A stretch of DNA of 19,317 bases from a candidate division KSB1 bacterium (GTDB lineage: Bacteria; Zhuqueibacterota; JdFR-76; DREG01): assembly GCA_022566355.1 (NCBI GenBank), contig JADFJB010000095.1, positions 1 to 19,317 on the forward strand. The letters run 5' to 3'. Under the pieces are notes generated by a model, which did no database searches, was not told the origin of the DNA, and saw nothing but the letters and a program-made list of their open reading frames with translations. This document shows, piece after piece, positions 1-8,449 of the stretch (the stretch's first letter is position 1; every line of letters begins with the position of its first letter). The position numbers were made by a program, and so were the translations under genes.

Positions 1-2
1 CG

Positions 3-62
3 TTAGAGCCTATATCAATGGAAGCAAATTTCATTAAAATACCTTTAGATGTAATTATATAA
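3..62 (+). CDS. Possible C-terminal end of an upstream gene (partial)
   Basis: The frame starting at base 3 is open from the window edge to a TAA at 60-62 and encodes about 19 residues ending in IPLDVII. The other two plus frames stop at or before base 36. It ends 122 bases before dnaE. The stretch is too short to assign a function and could be chance; sequence to the left of the window would settle it. Confidence 0.25.
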   Translation, partial: LEPISMEANFIKIPLDVII

Positions 63-71
63 AATAAACTT

Positions 72-100
72 TTGTAAAATATAGATATAGTGATTATTAG
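72..100 (+). promoter_or_regulatory. Weak candidate promoter upstream of dnaE
   Basis: TTGTAA (72-77) and TATTAG (95-100) are separated by 17 bases, about 85 bases before the dnaE start. The whole 63-184 interval is very AT-rich, so boxes like these arise easily by chance. The dnaE ribosome-binding site, AAGGA at 174-178 with a 6-base spacer, is much more convincing than the promoter. Confidence 0.2.
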
Positions 101-184
101 AATTAATATATATTTAAATAGGTTTTAACGAAAATATTTTTTTAATAGAAAATAGAGAATTAACCACCAAAATAAGGATTCCGA

Positions 185-3100
185 ATGCCATTTATTCACT
201 TGCATAACCACTCCGATTATAGTCTTTTAGATGGTGCATGTAAAATAAAAGATTTGCTTAAATGTGCGTCAGAACAGAAGATGGAGGCTTTGGCAATCAC
301 CGATCATGGGAATATGTTTGGCACTATTAATTTTTATCGTGCAGCCAAAAAGCAGGGGATAAAGCCAATCATTGGAGTAGAGGCTTATGTTGCTCCCAGA
401 AGTCGTAAGGAAAAATCAAAAACCGACAGGAGCGATAATTCGTACCATCTTATATTATTAGTAAAAAATCTAACCGGTTATCGCAATTTATTGAAATTGG
501 TTTCGATTGGATATCTGGAAGGATTTTACTATAGGCCGAGAATTGATCATGAAGTATTAAAGGAATATCATGATGGTATAATTGCAATGTCGGCATGTCT
601 GCAAGGCGAAGTAGCTCAGGCGATAGTAAAAGGAAATATTGAGCTGGCTAAACAAAAGGCTGAGTCATATCGGGATATATTCGGGGATGATTTTTATTTG
701 GAAATGCAAAACCATGAAATTCCTGATGAAAAAATAGCTGCAGAAGGAGTGCAGTACTTAAGCAAGGAATTGAGTATTCCTTTGGTGATCACCAATGATA
801 TTCATTACATGAGAAAGGAACATCACAAGCCTCATGACGCCCTGGTTTGCATACAAACCGGCAAAGAATTGGATGATCCGGATCGCCTTAAAATCGAAAC
901 CGAAGAACTATATTTTAAGTCGGAACAAGAGATGCGGGAATTATTTATCAGCCATCAGGAAGCGCTGGATATAACAAAAGAGATAGCAAATAAATGTGAT
1001 TTACAACTGGAGTTCGGCAAAACATATCTTCCGAAATATGAAATTCCTTCTGACCATGAAGCAGATAATCTCGAGGATTATCTAAGACAAGTAGCGAGAC
1101 AAAATCTCGAAAAACGCTATCCGGAAATTACTCCTGAAATTGAGGAGCGCTTTAATTTTGAACTTGAGGTGATTCATAAAATGGGTTACCCTGGCTATTT
1201 TTTGATTGTAAAAGATTTTATAGATTTTGCACGGAGCCAGGGAATTCCGGTTGGTCCGGGAAGAGGTTCCGCTGCCGGCAGCATCATTTCATATGTTCTT
1301 GGCATAACCAATATTGATCCGCTAAAATATGGTTTACTGTTCGAAAGATTCTTAAATCCTGAACGTGTGTCCCTTCCGGATATTGATATTGATTTTTGTT
1401 ACGAACGCCGCGAGGAAGTGATTGATTATGTGCGAAAAAAGTATGGAGATAAAAACGTTACCCAAATCATCACTTTCGGAACCATGATGGCCCGTGCTGT
1501 CATTCGTGATGTCGGCCGGGTATTGAAATTAAAATATAGCGACGTTGATCAAATTGCCAAGATGATCCCTTTTGGCAATACTATCGACGAAGCATACAAA
1601 AACGTCAAAGAATTTAGAGATATATTCAATTCAAATGACGAACGATTTCAGCAGTTGTTGGAATATTCCAAAGCTTTGGAGGGTGTAGCCCGACACGCAT
1701 CTACCCACGCGGCGGGCGTGGTGATCGCCCCGGAAGAATTAACCAATTTTGTGCCTCTTTTTGTTTCGAATACCGGTGATGTAACGACTCAATATGATAT
1801 GAATTGTATTGAGGACATCGGGTTGTTGAAAATGGATTTCCTTGGCTTACGGACATTAACGGTACTGGCTAAAATCGTTCGAATGTTACGCGGTCGTGAT
1901 GTAGAAATAGACTTGGATCAAATCCCTTTGGATGATAAAGAAACCTATGAACTTTTTGGTAAGGGTGAAACAACAGGAATATTCCAGTTTGAAAGCGGCG
2001 GTATGCGAGATTACCTGATGAAATTAAAGCCAACAAAAATTGATGATCTGATTGCGATGAACGCCTTGTATCGGCCTGGTCCTATGAAGATGATTGACGA
2101 TTATATTGCCCGAAGTCATGGGAAAAAAGAAATCGAATACCTGCACCCTCTCTTGGAATCGGTTTTAAAAGAAACATATGGCATCATCGTTTATCAAGAA
2201 CAAGTTATGCAAATTGTGAGTGTCCTTGGCGGATTTACCCTGGGTGAAGCAGATATCCTACGCAAAGCTATGGGTAAGAAGGAGATGGATTTATTAAAGA
2301 AGCAGGAAGCTAAATTTACCGAGGGTGCAAAACAAAAAGGAATTTCCGAAAAACTGGCCCAAAAGATTTTTGATTTGATCATTGAATTTGGCAATTACGG
2401 TTTTAATAAATCCCACGCGGTTTGCTATTCGGTTGTCGCATACCAGACAGCATATCTTAAAACACATTATCCTGCCGAGTTTATGGCTTCCACTTTAACC
2501 AGCGAAATGTCGAACTCTGACCGTATTATGGTCCTGATAGACGAATGCAGGCGCATGGGGCTTGATATACTTCCTCCATGTGTGAACGACAGTTTGGCTG
2601 ATTTTACAATTGATGGCAAAAGTATTCGATTTGGTTTGGCTGCGGTAAAAAACGTTGGGAAAGGGTCAATCGAATCGATTATTCGAGCCCGGAAAAAACA
2701 TGGGGCGTTCACCAATATTTACCAGTTTCTCCAGAATCTTGATTTGCGTGCTGTTAATAAAAAAGTAATGGAAAGCCTTGCAAAAGCGGGGGCAATGGAT
2801 TGTTTACAAGGAAGCCGTTCTCAGCAGTTTTATAATATCGAAAACGCGATAACATTTGCTCAGAACACACAATCCGAATACCAAAGAGGACAATTCAGTA
2901 TGTTCGATGCTGCCAATAATGGCGGAAAGAGTGTTTTGAATCGTTTCCCTGAATTAATAGAAACGGATGAATGGAGTCAATCTGAGCAGCTAACCTTTGA
3001 ACGCGAATTGCTCGGTTTTTATGTTTCCGGTCACCCCTTGAATAAATTTCAAGATGAAGTCGAAGCGTTTTCTACCATTCATCTGAATAAATTAAATGCT

Positions 3101-3613
3101 TTATCTGATGGATGCGCGGTAAAAATTGGCTGTATCATTACCAATATTAAAACTATTTTTGACAAATCAAACAGGAAGATGGCATTTGCCACCATTGAGG
3201 ATTTTACCGGGTCAGTAGAGATGTTGGTTTTTTCATCCATTTATGAAAAAATAGGATCACTGGTTCAGCCTGATTCTCTGATCCTAATTACCGGAAAAAT
3301 CTCAACGCAGGATAATAAGGAGCCAACAATCATTTGTGAAGAAATTCTCTTACTGGCTGAAGCAAGAGAAAAGTTCACAAAAAATGTCTGTATGAATTTA
3401 AGCCTAAATGGATTGACTAACAAAAAATTAGATAGGATCAAAAAATTAGTCAATGAGCATAAAGGAAAATGCAAATTCCTTATTCATGTGACCAATGGCG
3501 ATACGAGAGAATATATTATCCAATCACAAAAGTATAGAGTTGCACCTGGGAATGATTTACTCGTAAACTTGAAGGAAATTGTCGGAGCCGAAAATGTTTG
3601 GATTGAAGGGTAA
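185..3613 (+). CDS. dnaE: DNA polymerase III subunit alpha (DnaE1 type)
   Basis: This is the catalytic subunit of the replicative DNA polymerase holoenzyme; it acts in the cytoplasm and adds dNTPs at the fork. At 1142 residues it has the normal length for DnaE. The N-terminal PHP domain (about 1-270) shows HLHNHSDYS, TDHGN, GVEAYV, SYHLIL, SACLQGE and TNDIHY. The palm has GPGRGSAAGS (357-366) and SLPDIDIDF with the paired catalytic Asp401 and Asp403. The fingers contain GIIVYQEQVMQ and FNKSHA. A helix-hairpin-helix region and an OB fold follow (about 975-1060, around TIEDFTGSVEMLVF). The PHP metal ligands H7, H9, D40, H41, E66, H88, C138, D205 and H207 all appear present, unlike E. coli DnaE, so the domain could be an active proofreading exonuclease. 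The start is supported by AAGGA six bases upstream. Family assignment is certain. Confidence 0.98.
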   Translation: MPFIHLHNHSDYSLLDGACKIKDLLKCASEQKMEALAITDHGNMFGTINFYRAAKKQGIKPIIGVEAYVAPRSRKEKSKTDRSDNSYHLILLVKNLTGYRNLLKLVSIGYLEGFYYRPRIDHEVLKEYHDGIIAMSACLQGEVAQAIVKGNIELAKQKAESYRDIFGDDFYLEMQNHEIPDEKIAAEGVQYLSKELSIPLVITNDIHYMRKEHHKPHDALVCIQTGKELDDPDRLKIETEELYFKSEQEMRELFISHQEALDITKEIANKCDLQLEFGKTYLPKYEIPSDHEADNLEDYLRQVARQNLEKRYPEITPEIEERFNFELEVIHKMGYPGYFLIVKDFIDFARSQGIPVGPGRGSAAGSIISYVLGITNIDPLKYGLLFERFLNPERVSLPDIDIDFCYERREEVIDYVRKKYGDKNVTQIITFGTMMARAVIRDVGRVLKLKYSDVDQIAKMIPFGNTIDEAYKNVKEFRDIFNSNDERFQQLLEYSKALEGVARHASTHAAGVVIAPEELTNFVPLFVSNTGDVTTQYDMNCIEDIGLLKMDFLGLRTLTVLAKIVRMLRGRDVEIDLDQIPLDDKETYELFGKGETTGIFQFESGGMRDYLMKLKPTKIDDLIAMNALYRPGPMKMIDDYIARSHGKKEIEYLHPLLESVLKETYGIIVYQEQVMQIVSVLGGFTLGEADILRKAMGKKEMDLLKKQEAKFTEGAKQKGISEKLAQKIFDLIIEFGNYGFNKSHAVCYSVVAYQTAYLKTHYPAEFMASTLTSEMSNSDRIMVLIDECRRMGLDILPPCVNDSLADFTIDGKSIRFGLAAVKNVGKGSIESIIRARKKHGAFTNIYQFLQNLDLRAVNKKVMESLAKAGAMDCLQGSRSQQFYNIENAITFAQNTQSEYQRGQFSMFDAANNGGKSVLNRFPELIETDEWSQSEQLTFERELLGFYVSGHPLNKFQDEVEAFSTIHLNKLNALSDGCAVKIGCIITNIKTIFDKSNRKMAFATIEDFTGSVEMLVFSSIYEKIGSLVQPDSLILITGKISTQDNKEPTIICEEILLLAEAREKFTKNVCMNLSLNGLTNKKLDRIKKLVNEHKGKCKFLIHVTNGDTREYIIQSQKYRVAPGNDLLVNLKEIVGAENVWIEG

Positions 3614-3723
3614 GGGTTCAGATGTTATTTTGTTTTAATGGTTAATTGTAGAACACACTATTTTTTCAATAATGTTTTTCAAAGATTACATCGGGTCATT
3701 TTAAAAACTCCCAGGAGACCATT

Positions 3724-4224
3724 ATGGATTTTGAGCTCAAACCTTTATCAATAAAAGCCATTCCGGAGGCGTTGGAAAAAGTCGAGCGCTATCGTCTTTT
3801 AAATGAACCCAAAGAAGCCGAGAGCATTTGCCTTGACATCTTAAATGCTGAACCAGGAAACCAAAAAGCGCTTATCTGGCTGATTTTATCTTTGACTGAT
3901 CAATTTAATGAAGGCATTACAGACGGTGTAGATCGAGCCCGGGAATTACTGCCTCAATTAAAAAATGATTATGATAGATTATATTATCGAGGGTTAATCT
4001 TTGAAAGGCAGGGGAAAGCCTTATTGCAACGGGGGATGCCCGGCACATCACATGCCGCATATGAATGGTTTCGGGAAGCAATGCTTCATTTCGAAGAAGC
4101 GGAAAAACTGCGCCCTACTCGTAATGAAGATGCAATTCTTCGCTGGAATACCTGTGCGCGAATTATCATGAGTGAGAAGTTAGAACCCAGACCAGATGAT
4201 GAATTTGAACCGTATTTAGAGTAA
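3724..4224 (+). CDS. Conserved hypothetical TPR-like protein
   Basis: This is a 166-residue soluble protein with no signal peptide or membrane segment. It looks all-helical, with a TPR-like pair near residues 15-60 (EALEKVERYRLLNEPKEAES, then AEPGNQKALIWLILSLTD). A conserved-looking C-terminal stretch contains YEWFREAMLHFEEAEKLRP and ILRWNTCARII. I recall similar proteins, annotated only as TPR or hypothetical, in Acidobacteria-like genomes, but no function is known to me. The start has an ideal AGGAG at 3713-3717 with a 6-base spacer. It follows dnaE by 110 bases on the same strand and is followed by a strong terminator, so it may be the last gene of that transcript. A role in protein-protein interaction is the most that the helical repeats suggest. 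Confidence 0.8.
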   Translation: MDFELKPLSIKAIPEALEKVERYRLLNEPKEAESICLDILNAEPGNQKALIWLILSLTDQFNEGITDGVDRARELLPQLKNDYDRLYYRGLIFERQGKALLQRGMPGTSHAAYEWFREAMLHFEEAEKLRPTRNEDAILRWNTCARIIMSEKLEPRPDDEFEPYLE

Positions 4225-4328
4225 ATTTAAATCTCTAATTTCGAAATTAGTATCAAATTCCAATGATATAAATCCGAAACTATAGACACATTTAGCAGCC
4301 ATCATTAAGTTAATATATTGTTTCAGAT

Positions 4329-4355
4329 AAGGGGAGGAATTTCCCCTCCTTTTTT
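4329..4355 (+). terminator. Rho-independent terminator between convergent genes
   Basis: AAGGGGAGG and CCTCCTTTTTT can fold into a GC-rich hairpin with a seven-base loop (an alternative register pairs AGGGGA with TCCCCT), followed directly by a run of T on the plus strand. It lies 105 bases after the TPR-like gene and 45 bases beyond the stop of minus-strand frdD. It therefore terminates the plus-strand transcript and may also slow the opposing frd transcript, although the minus orientation lacks a good T tract. Confidence 0.8.
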
Positions 4356-4399
4356 GAGACTGTTGTTCCTGCGCTTCGTAATGTCTAGTTTATTGAACC

Positions 4400-4747
4400 C
4401 TAAAAACTCCATAGGGTATACCCGGCTAGCAATGTCACAAGAGTCGCGCTGCCGTAACAGATAGTCGCTACCAGCACATTCAAATGCTTAACCTGTAAGC
4501 CGTCGTAAAGAGTAAACCGAAAACGGTGCGCCCAGTGGAAAAGAGAAAGAGAAATAACCCCAAAGAGAAATAAACGAGGAAGAGGATGTTTTACGAAAGA
4601 TAATAAGTCCCCGTAGTGGGGAGCGTCGATCCATCCTAGTGGAATGGCAAGGCCGTTCAGGAATAGCAGCACCGGTAAAACGAGAGCGGAGATAGCGCCA
4701 CCTGCACCAAACACTCCCCACCAAAAAGGATCGATGTTTCTTTTCAC
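4400..4747 (-). CDS. frdD: Fumarate reductase membrane anchor subunit D
   Basis: This is one of the two hydrophobic subunits that anchor quinol:fumarate reductase in the inner membrane and form the quinol site. Its 115 residues compare with 119 in E. coli FrdD. It has FWWGVFGAGG near the N terminus (E. coli has FWGLFGAGG), followed by three hydrophobic helices at about 13-35, 52-72 and 90-113. HRFRFTLYDG corresponds to the HRMHHAMHD region of the E. coli subunit. It is the last gene of the minus-strand operon, 15 bases after frdC. The absence of a conserved set of haem-ligand histidines fits the type D enzyme. Identification rests on sequence similarity plus operon position. Confidence 0.93.
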   Translation of the reverse strand: MKRNIDPFWWGVFGAGGAISALVLPVLLFLNGLAIPLGWIDAPHYGDLLSFVKHPLPRLFLFGVISLSLFHWAHRFRFTLYDGLQVKHLNVLVATICYGSATLVTLLAGYTLWSF

Positions 4748-4762
4748 GGCGGTTCCTTTAAA

Positions 4763-5179
4763 TCAAATTGTCAACAGTATCCAAGCAATGAATGAGGAAA
4801 GAAAAAACCACGCGATGTAGTTTAACGCCTTAATCGCCACGTCCGGTACGCGTTTTTTGCCAAGACGCATGACCAACGCTTTCGGGGAAAGATTGAACCA
4901 AGTGAATGTGTGAAAGAGTAGAAACAAAAAGGCGATACCATGTAAGACAATCGAAACTGGTGTTTTGAGCAATTCTAAGAAGCTTGTGTAGGCCTCTTGG
5001 CTTTGAGTCAACGCACGAATTTGAAACAGCAAAACGAGTGCGTAAAATGCTACCGACAAACAGGTCAGCTCCCTGAGAATGAATTTAGCGTGCGTCCAAT
5101 TGTGAACCCACCAAAAAATGGGCATCTGTTTTCGATACCACTTTGGGTGATATTTGGTATAATTTGGGTTTCGAGTCAT
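4763..5179 (-). CDS. frdC: Fumarate reductase membrane anchor subunit C
   Basis: This membrane subunit works with FrdD to anchor FrdAB and oxidise quinol (menaquinol in the classical enzyme). Its 138 residues compare with 131 in E. coli. Three hydrophobic segments lie at about 37-57, 73-93 and 113-136. LRELTC (Glu37) matches the quinol-site Glu29 region of E. coli FrdC, and LLFHTFTWFNLSPKA (His90) matches LHTKTWFELAPKA with His82, both with an offset of eight. There is no sign of a cytochrome b type haem anchor. Its start follows the frdB stop by 30 bases, and AGGA is visible upstream of the ATG on the minus strand. Confidence 0.95.
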   Translation of the reverse strand: MTRNPNYTKYHPKWYRKQMPIFWWVHNWTHAKFILRELTCLSVAFYALVLLFQIRALTQSQEAYTSFLELLKTPVSIVLHGIAFLFLLFHTFTWFNLSPKALVMRLGKKRVPDVAIKALNYIAWFFLSSFIAWILLTI

Positions 5180-5209
5180 CGTGAGTTTTTCCTAGAATCA
5201 ATCAATCTT

Positions 5210-5950
5210 CTATTTTCCCCAGGGCATAAGTAGAGATTTCCACCAATCCACGGCTCCATCCACTTTGTAGCGCTGAATTGCTCCCGCCGGATCGACATCT
5301 TTGGGACACACCACGGTACACTCCCCTACCAACGTGCACTCGAAGATACCATTGTCCTCAGAGAGTACTTCCATCCTCTGTTTATTCCCTTGATCCCGGT
5401 TGTCCAAATTATAACGCTGTGCAAGAGCGATGACCGCAGGTCCCATAAAGGTGGGTTCCAGGCCATATACAGGACAGGCTGCATAGCACAACATACAGTT
5501 GATGCACATGCTAAATTGCATGTAGTCCTCAAGTTCCGCTGGCGTTTGTAAGTATTCCCCATCAGACAAGGGTTTTTCCTGTTCACGGATGATCCAAGGG
5601 CTCACTCGTTTCAACTTCTCCATAAAGTCACTCATCTCAATGACTAGATCGCGAACAACGGGAAAATTCTCTAAGGGCTCTACTCGAACTGGCCCAGGCA
5701 GATACTTTTCCAAAAAGCTCGCACAGGTGAGTTCCGGTACGCCATTGACCATCATCCCGCAACTGCCACAAACCCCCATGCGGCAAGACCAACGGTACGA
5801 CAGGGTTCCATCCAACGTGTCTTTGATGTGGTTCAAGGCATCAAGGATTACCCAATCTTTTTGACAAGGCACTTCGTAGCTCTGGTAGACCGGCTCGGAT
5901 TCTTCTTCCGGACGGTAACGGTAGACTTCTAATGTGATGCTGGTTGCCAT
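5210..5950 (-). CDS. frdB: Fumarate reductase iron-sulfur subunit
   Basis: This 246-residue subunit carries electrons from the quinol site to the flavin through three Fe-S clusters. The N-terminal plant-type ferredoxin domain holds C56, C61, C64 and C76 ([10 protein letters not shown] ... C) for [2Fe-2S]. The C-terminal domain has [12 protein letters not shown] and [17 protein letters not shown], giving C149, C152, C155 and C215 for [4Fe-4S] and C159, C205 and C211 for [3Fe-4S]. The cysteine spacing matches E. coli FrdB to within one residue throughout. Methionine replaces glycine between the second and third cluster cysteines, which should be neutral. A GAGG site lies just upstream of the ATG, and the gene begins 30 bases after the frdA stop. 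All ligands are intact, so the protein should be functional. Confidence 0.97.
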   Translation of the reverse strand: MATSITLEVYRYRPEEESEPVYQSYEVPCQKDWVILDALNHIKDTLDGTLSYRWSCRMGVCGSCGMMVNGVPELTCASFLEKYLPGPVRVEPLENFPVVRDLVIEMSDFMEKLKRVSPWIIREQEKPLSDGEYLQTPAELEDYMQFSMCINCMLCYAACPVYGLEPTFMGPAVIALAQRYNLDNRDQGNKQRMEVLSEDNGIFECTLVGECTVVCPKDVDPAGAIQRYKVDGAVDWWKSLLMPWGK

Positions 5951-5980
5951 AAAACCTCTAGTATGTTGTCACTGTGTCTG

Positions 5981-7720
5981 TTACTTTCCATAAACGCGCT
6001 CTGCCGGCGGCCATTTAGTGATTGTCACCGGCAGGTACTCAATTCGCGGCGGTTGGCTTTCATGTCTAAAGGCCAAACTATGTGTCAGAAATTTTCCGTC
6101 GTCTCGTTCTGGATAATCCGTGCGTTGATGGGAGCCTCGAGACTCTGTCCTCTTTAGAGCTGACTGTACAGTCGCCTCCGCAACATCGAGCATGTAGGAA
6201 AGTTCGATAGCCAACATGAGCTCAGTATTGAAAGTTAAGCTGTGATCCTGAATCGCGAGATTCAAAAATCTTTCCTGCAGATTATTGATGATTTCTTGTG
6301 ATTTTCTCAAGGAATTTTCATCGCGATAAATGCCTACACCTTCTTCCATCGCCTGGTGCATCTCACTCCTAATCTTCGCGATCCGCTCTTTACCACCCTC
6401 ATTTCTGAAAAACTGTCTTTCAATCCGTTTTGTTTCATCTACTGCAAGTGAGTATATGGCGGCGTTTGGATCTCTCTGATCCGATGCGAATTGGGCCGCA
6501 GCCTTACCTGCCCTGGCGCCAAACACCAACAACTCAGTCAGAGAATTGGAACCAAGACGATTAGCTCCATTGATGTTGACACACGCGACCTCGCCCGCCG
6601 CAAATAAACCTTTTAGTGGCGTCTCTCCATGAATATCCGTATGAATCCCACCCATCATGTAGTGGACAACCGGACGCACTGGAATCATCTCTTTCAAAGG
6701 GTCAATGTTTTCGTACTTTAGACAAAGCTCACGCACAAAGGGAAGCTTGCTGTTGATGACCTTCTCACCTAGATGACGAAGATCCAGGTGAACGTAGTGG
6801 CCGTATTCCCCCTCGAGAGTCCGTCCCTTCTCTTGCTCTTTGATAAAAGCCTGGGACAGCCGGTCACGAGGTCCCAGCTCCATAGAACGCAGAACGGGTT
6901 TTGGCTGCGGAGTGCCAAGGTTGTAATCCTGCAAGTAGCGATATCCGTCCTTGTTGAGCAGCCATCCTCCTTCGGAGCGAGATGCTTCCGTTATCAGAAT
7001 GCCCGTAAACGGCAACCCGGTTGGATGGTATTGAATGAACTCCATATCCTTCAGCGGCACGCCGGCGCGATAGGCGAGAGCCATACCGTCGCCATTTTTT
7101 ATATTGGCATTGGTCGTAAATGGAAACACTCTTCCACACCCGCCTGTACTGATGATGACAGCCTTGGCAGTGATGGCCTCAATTCTTCCCGTAGCAAGCT
7201 CTATTGCCACCACGCCTTGACAACGTCCATCATCTACAAGCAATTTGGTAACAAACCATTCGTCATATCGTTGGATGGGATCATATTTAAGCGAGGTCTG
7301 AAATAAAGTGTGCAGCATGTGAAAGCCGGTTTTGTCGGATGCGAACCAGGTGCGTTCTATCTTCATGCCGCCAAATGGCCGCACAGCGATGCTGCCATCT
7401 TCTTCACGGCTCCAGGGACAACCCCAGTGCTCAAGCTGGATCATCTCCTCTGGTGCCTCCTTGACAAATACCTCGACGGCATCCTGGTCGCAGAGCCAGT
7501 CGGCTCCTGAAATGGTATCATAAGCATGATCTTCAAGACTGTCGTTCTGCTTGATAACTGCCGCAGCTCCTCCCTCTGCAGATACCGTGTGGCTGCGCAT
7601 CGGATAAACTTTTGACACCACGGCGATGCTCAGTTTTGGATTGATTTCAGCAACAGCGATTGCGGCGCGCAACCCGGCTCCACCACCGCCAACTATCATT
7701 ACATCATGCTTGTGGGCCAT
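5981..7720 (-). CDS. frdA: Fumarate reductase flavoprotein subunit
   Basis: This is the catalytic subunit, which reduces fumarate to succinate at a covalently bound FAD in anaerobic respiration. Its 579 residues compare with about 602 in E. coli, the difference being a shorter C-terminal tail. The FAD-binding GGGGAG lies at 11-16. The flavinylated histidine is H44 in [11 protein letters not shown]. Active-site residues aligned to E. coli FrdA are H232 (QYHPTGLP), R285 (GPRD), H353 (VVHYMMGG) and R388 (GANRLGS). The high similarity to the E. coli sequence across the whole protein favours QFR over succinate dehydrogenase, and the FrdC/FrdD neighbours confirm the four-subunit form. It is first in the operon, with AAGGAGAG about 10 bases before the ATG. 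GC content is visibly higher than in dnaE or the genes after 9 kb. Confidence 0.97.
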   Translation of the reverse strand: MAHKHDVMIVGGGGAGLRAAIAVAEINPKLSIAVVSKVYPMRSHTVSAEGGAAAVIKQNDSLEDHAYDTISGADWLCDQDAVEVFVKEAPEEMIQLEHWGCPWSREEDGSIAVRPFGGMKIERTWFASDKTGFHMLHTLFQTSLKYDPIQRYDEWFVTKLLVDDGRCQGVVAIELATGRIEAITAKAVIISTGGCGRVFPFTTNANIKNGDGMALAYRAGVPLKDMEFIQYHPTGLPFTGILITEASRSEGGWLLNKDGYRYLQDYNLGTPQPKPVLRSMELGPRDRLSQAFIKEQEKGRTLEGEYGHYVHLDLRHLGEKVINSKLPFVRELCLKYENIDPLKEMIPVRPVVHYMMGGIHTDIHGETPLKGLFAAGEVACVNINGANRLGSNSLTELLVFGARAGKAAAQFASDQRDPNAAIYSLAVDETKRIERQFFRNEGGKERIAKIRSEMHQAMEEGVGIYRDENSLRKSQEIINNLQERFLNLAIQDHSLTFNTELMLAIELSYMLDVAEATVQSALKRTESRGSHQRTDYPERDDGKFLTHSLAFRHESQPPRIEYLPVTITKWPPAERVYGK

Positions 7721-7799
7721 ATGCAGAACTCTCTCCTTAAATTAGGCTACTGAAAGAATTGTGTAGAATTTCGACCACTGGAAATGACAAAAGAATGAA

Positions 7800-7828
7800 A
7801 ATATAGCTTACCTAACTTTAATATACAA
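7800..7828 (-). promoter_or_regulatory. Candidate sigma70 promoter of frdABCD
   Basis: Read on the minus strand, TTGTAT (7828-7823) and TATATT (7805-7800) are separated by exactly 17 bases, about 80 bases upstream of the frdA ATG. The orientation, spacing and position suit the operon. The predicted transcript start would be near 7793. Confidence 0.5.
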
Positions 7829-7843
7829 CAAAAAAATAACTTG

Positions 7844-7869
7844 CGGCAATATGCCGATGTTGACACATC
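7844..7869. promoter_or_regulatory. Two adjacent dyads upstream of the frd promoter
   Basis: CGGCA-ATA-TGCCG (7844-7856) and GATGT-TGAC-ACATC (7856-7869) share one base and lie just upstream of the candidate frd -35 box. Relative to the inferred start their centres are near -57 and -69. The second has the five-base arms and four-base spacer of an FNR/CRP-family site but not the FNR bases TTGAT/ATCAA. An activator for anaerobic expression is a reasonable guess; no regulator gene is in the window. Confidence 0.35.
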
Positions 7870-8385
7870 TACTGCGTAATCTGTATTTAAAAGCGTCCTA
7901 AGTGGCATAAATCTCAAAAGAGGATAACACTAAAATTGTCGGCAGGGAAGACATCCATCATAAGTCCTTTTGATGAGTTAAACCAAAATCCTGTACCTTG
8001 CTGTTTGAATAACTTCAGTTGCCATATTGAGCCTTTCCATGTTTAAAAAACGTAAAGAATTTGTATGTGGAAAACCGATCAGTAAGGATTTAATAATGGA
8101 TTTTGGATTGTAAAAATCAAGAAGAAAATTAAGCAGATAAAATATAGTTTTAACTATAAATTCATCTTGTTACAAAGCTCACTGGGTTCTATGCGCTTTG
8201 ATAAAAGGTAGCGTGACTCCAAACTTATATTTTTAGTAATCGCTTCCATAATATTTTCTTGACTTTGTTAAATCCATTTGGTAATTTTCGAAGAATAAAA
8301 CATAGTAGGGAGGTTATGGAAAGTTCATGACCAGCTTTGGTGTCTGAAAAATGGTAATTTTATGAAGAGCAGAAATTATTGGTTT
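7870..8385. other. Intergenic stretch with no convincing gene
   Basis: About 500 bases between the frd regulatory region and the palindromes contain only very short frames on either strand, for example a 24-codon frame from 8039, with no recognisable protein. The only structured signals are a small ATAGTT-TT-AACTAT dyad near 8145 and a plausible plus-strand promoter at 8259-8287. Base composition is AT-rich, unlike the adjacent frd genes. It may be decayed coding sequence, but I could not match it to any family. Confidence 0.5.
8259..8287 (+). promoter_or_regulatory. Candidate plus-strand promoter
   Basis: TTGACT (8259-8264) and TAATTT (8282-8287) are separated by 17 bases, a good match to sigma70 spacing. 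It points toward the palindromes and the interrupted membrane-protein gene. The AT-rich background makes chance occurrence possible. Confidence 0.3.
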
Positions 8386-8405
8386 AATTCAAGTATACTT
8401 GAATT
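8386..8405. repeat. Perfect 20-bp palindrome
   Basis: AATTCAAGTATACTTGAATT equals its own reverse complement over all 20 bases, and pairing stops at the flanking T and C. With no loop it is better suited to a dimeric protein-binding site or a recombination site than to an RNA terminator. It lies about 100 bases downstream of the candidate promoter at 8259 and six bases before a second inverted repeat. Confidence 0.85.
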
Positions 8406-8411
8406 CTTACT

Positions 8412-8433
8412 AACCACTTATCAATAAGTGGTT
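8412..8433. repeat. Perfect inverted repeat, 9-bp arms and 4-base loop
   Basis: AACCACTTA (8412-8420) and TAAGTGGTT (8425-8433) pair perfectly around TCAA. No T run follows on either strand, so it is a poor terminator. It sits immediately next to the 20-bp palindrome, which suggests the two form one composite site, for example an operator or an end of a mobile element. Confidence 0.8.
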
Positions 8434-8449
8434 TAAAAACATTCGCACA

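Noticed and set aside
6773-7306. 177-codon open frame on the plus strand
   Set aside because: It lies wholly opposite frdA, which has all family motifs; the product has no recognisable domain and is a by-product of the GC-richer coding strand.
5981-7720. Succinate dehydrogenase rather than fumarate reductase
   Set aside because: The two small anchors match FrdC and FrdD, including the WFxLxPKA and FGAGG motifs, and lack haem-ligand patterns of SdhC/SdhD.
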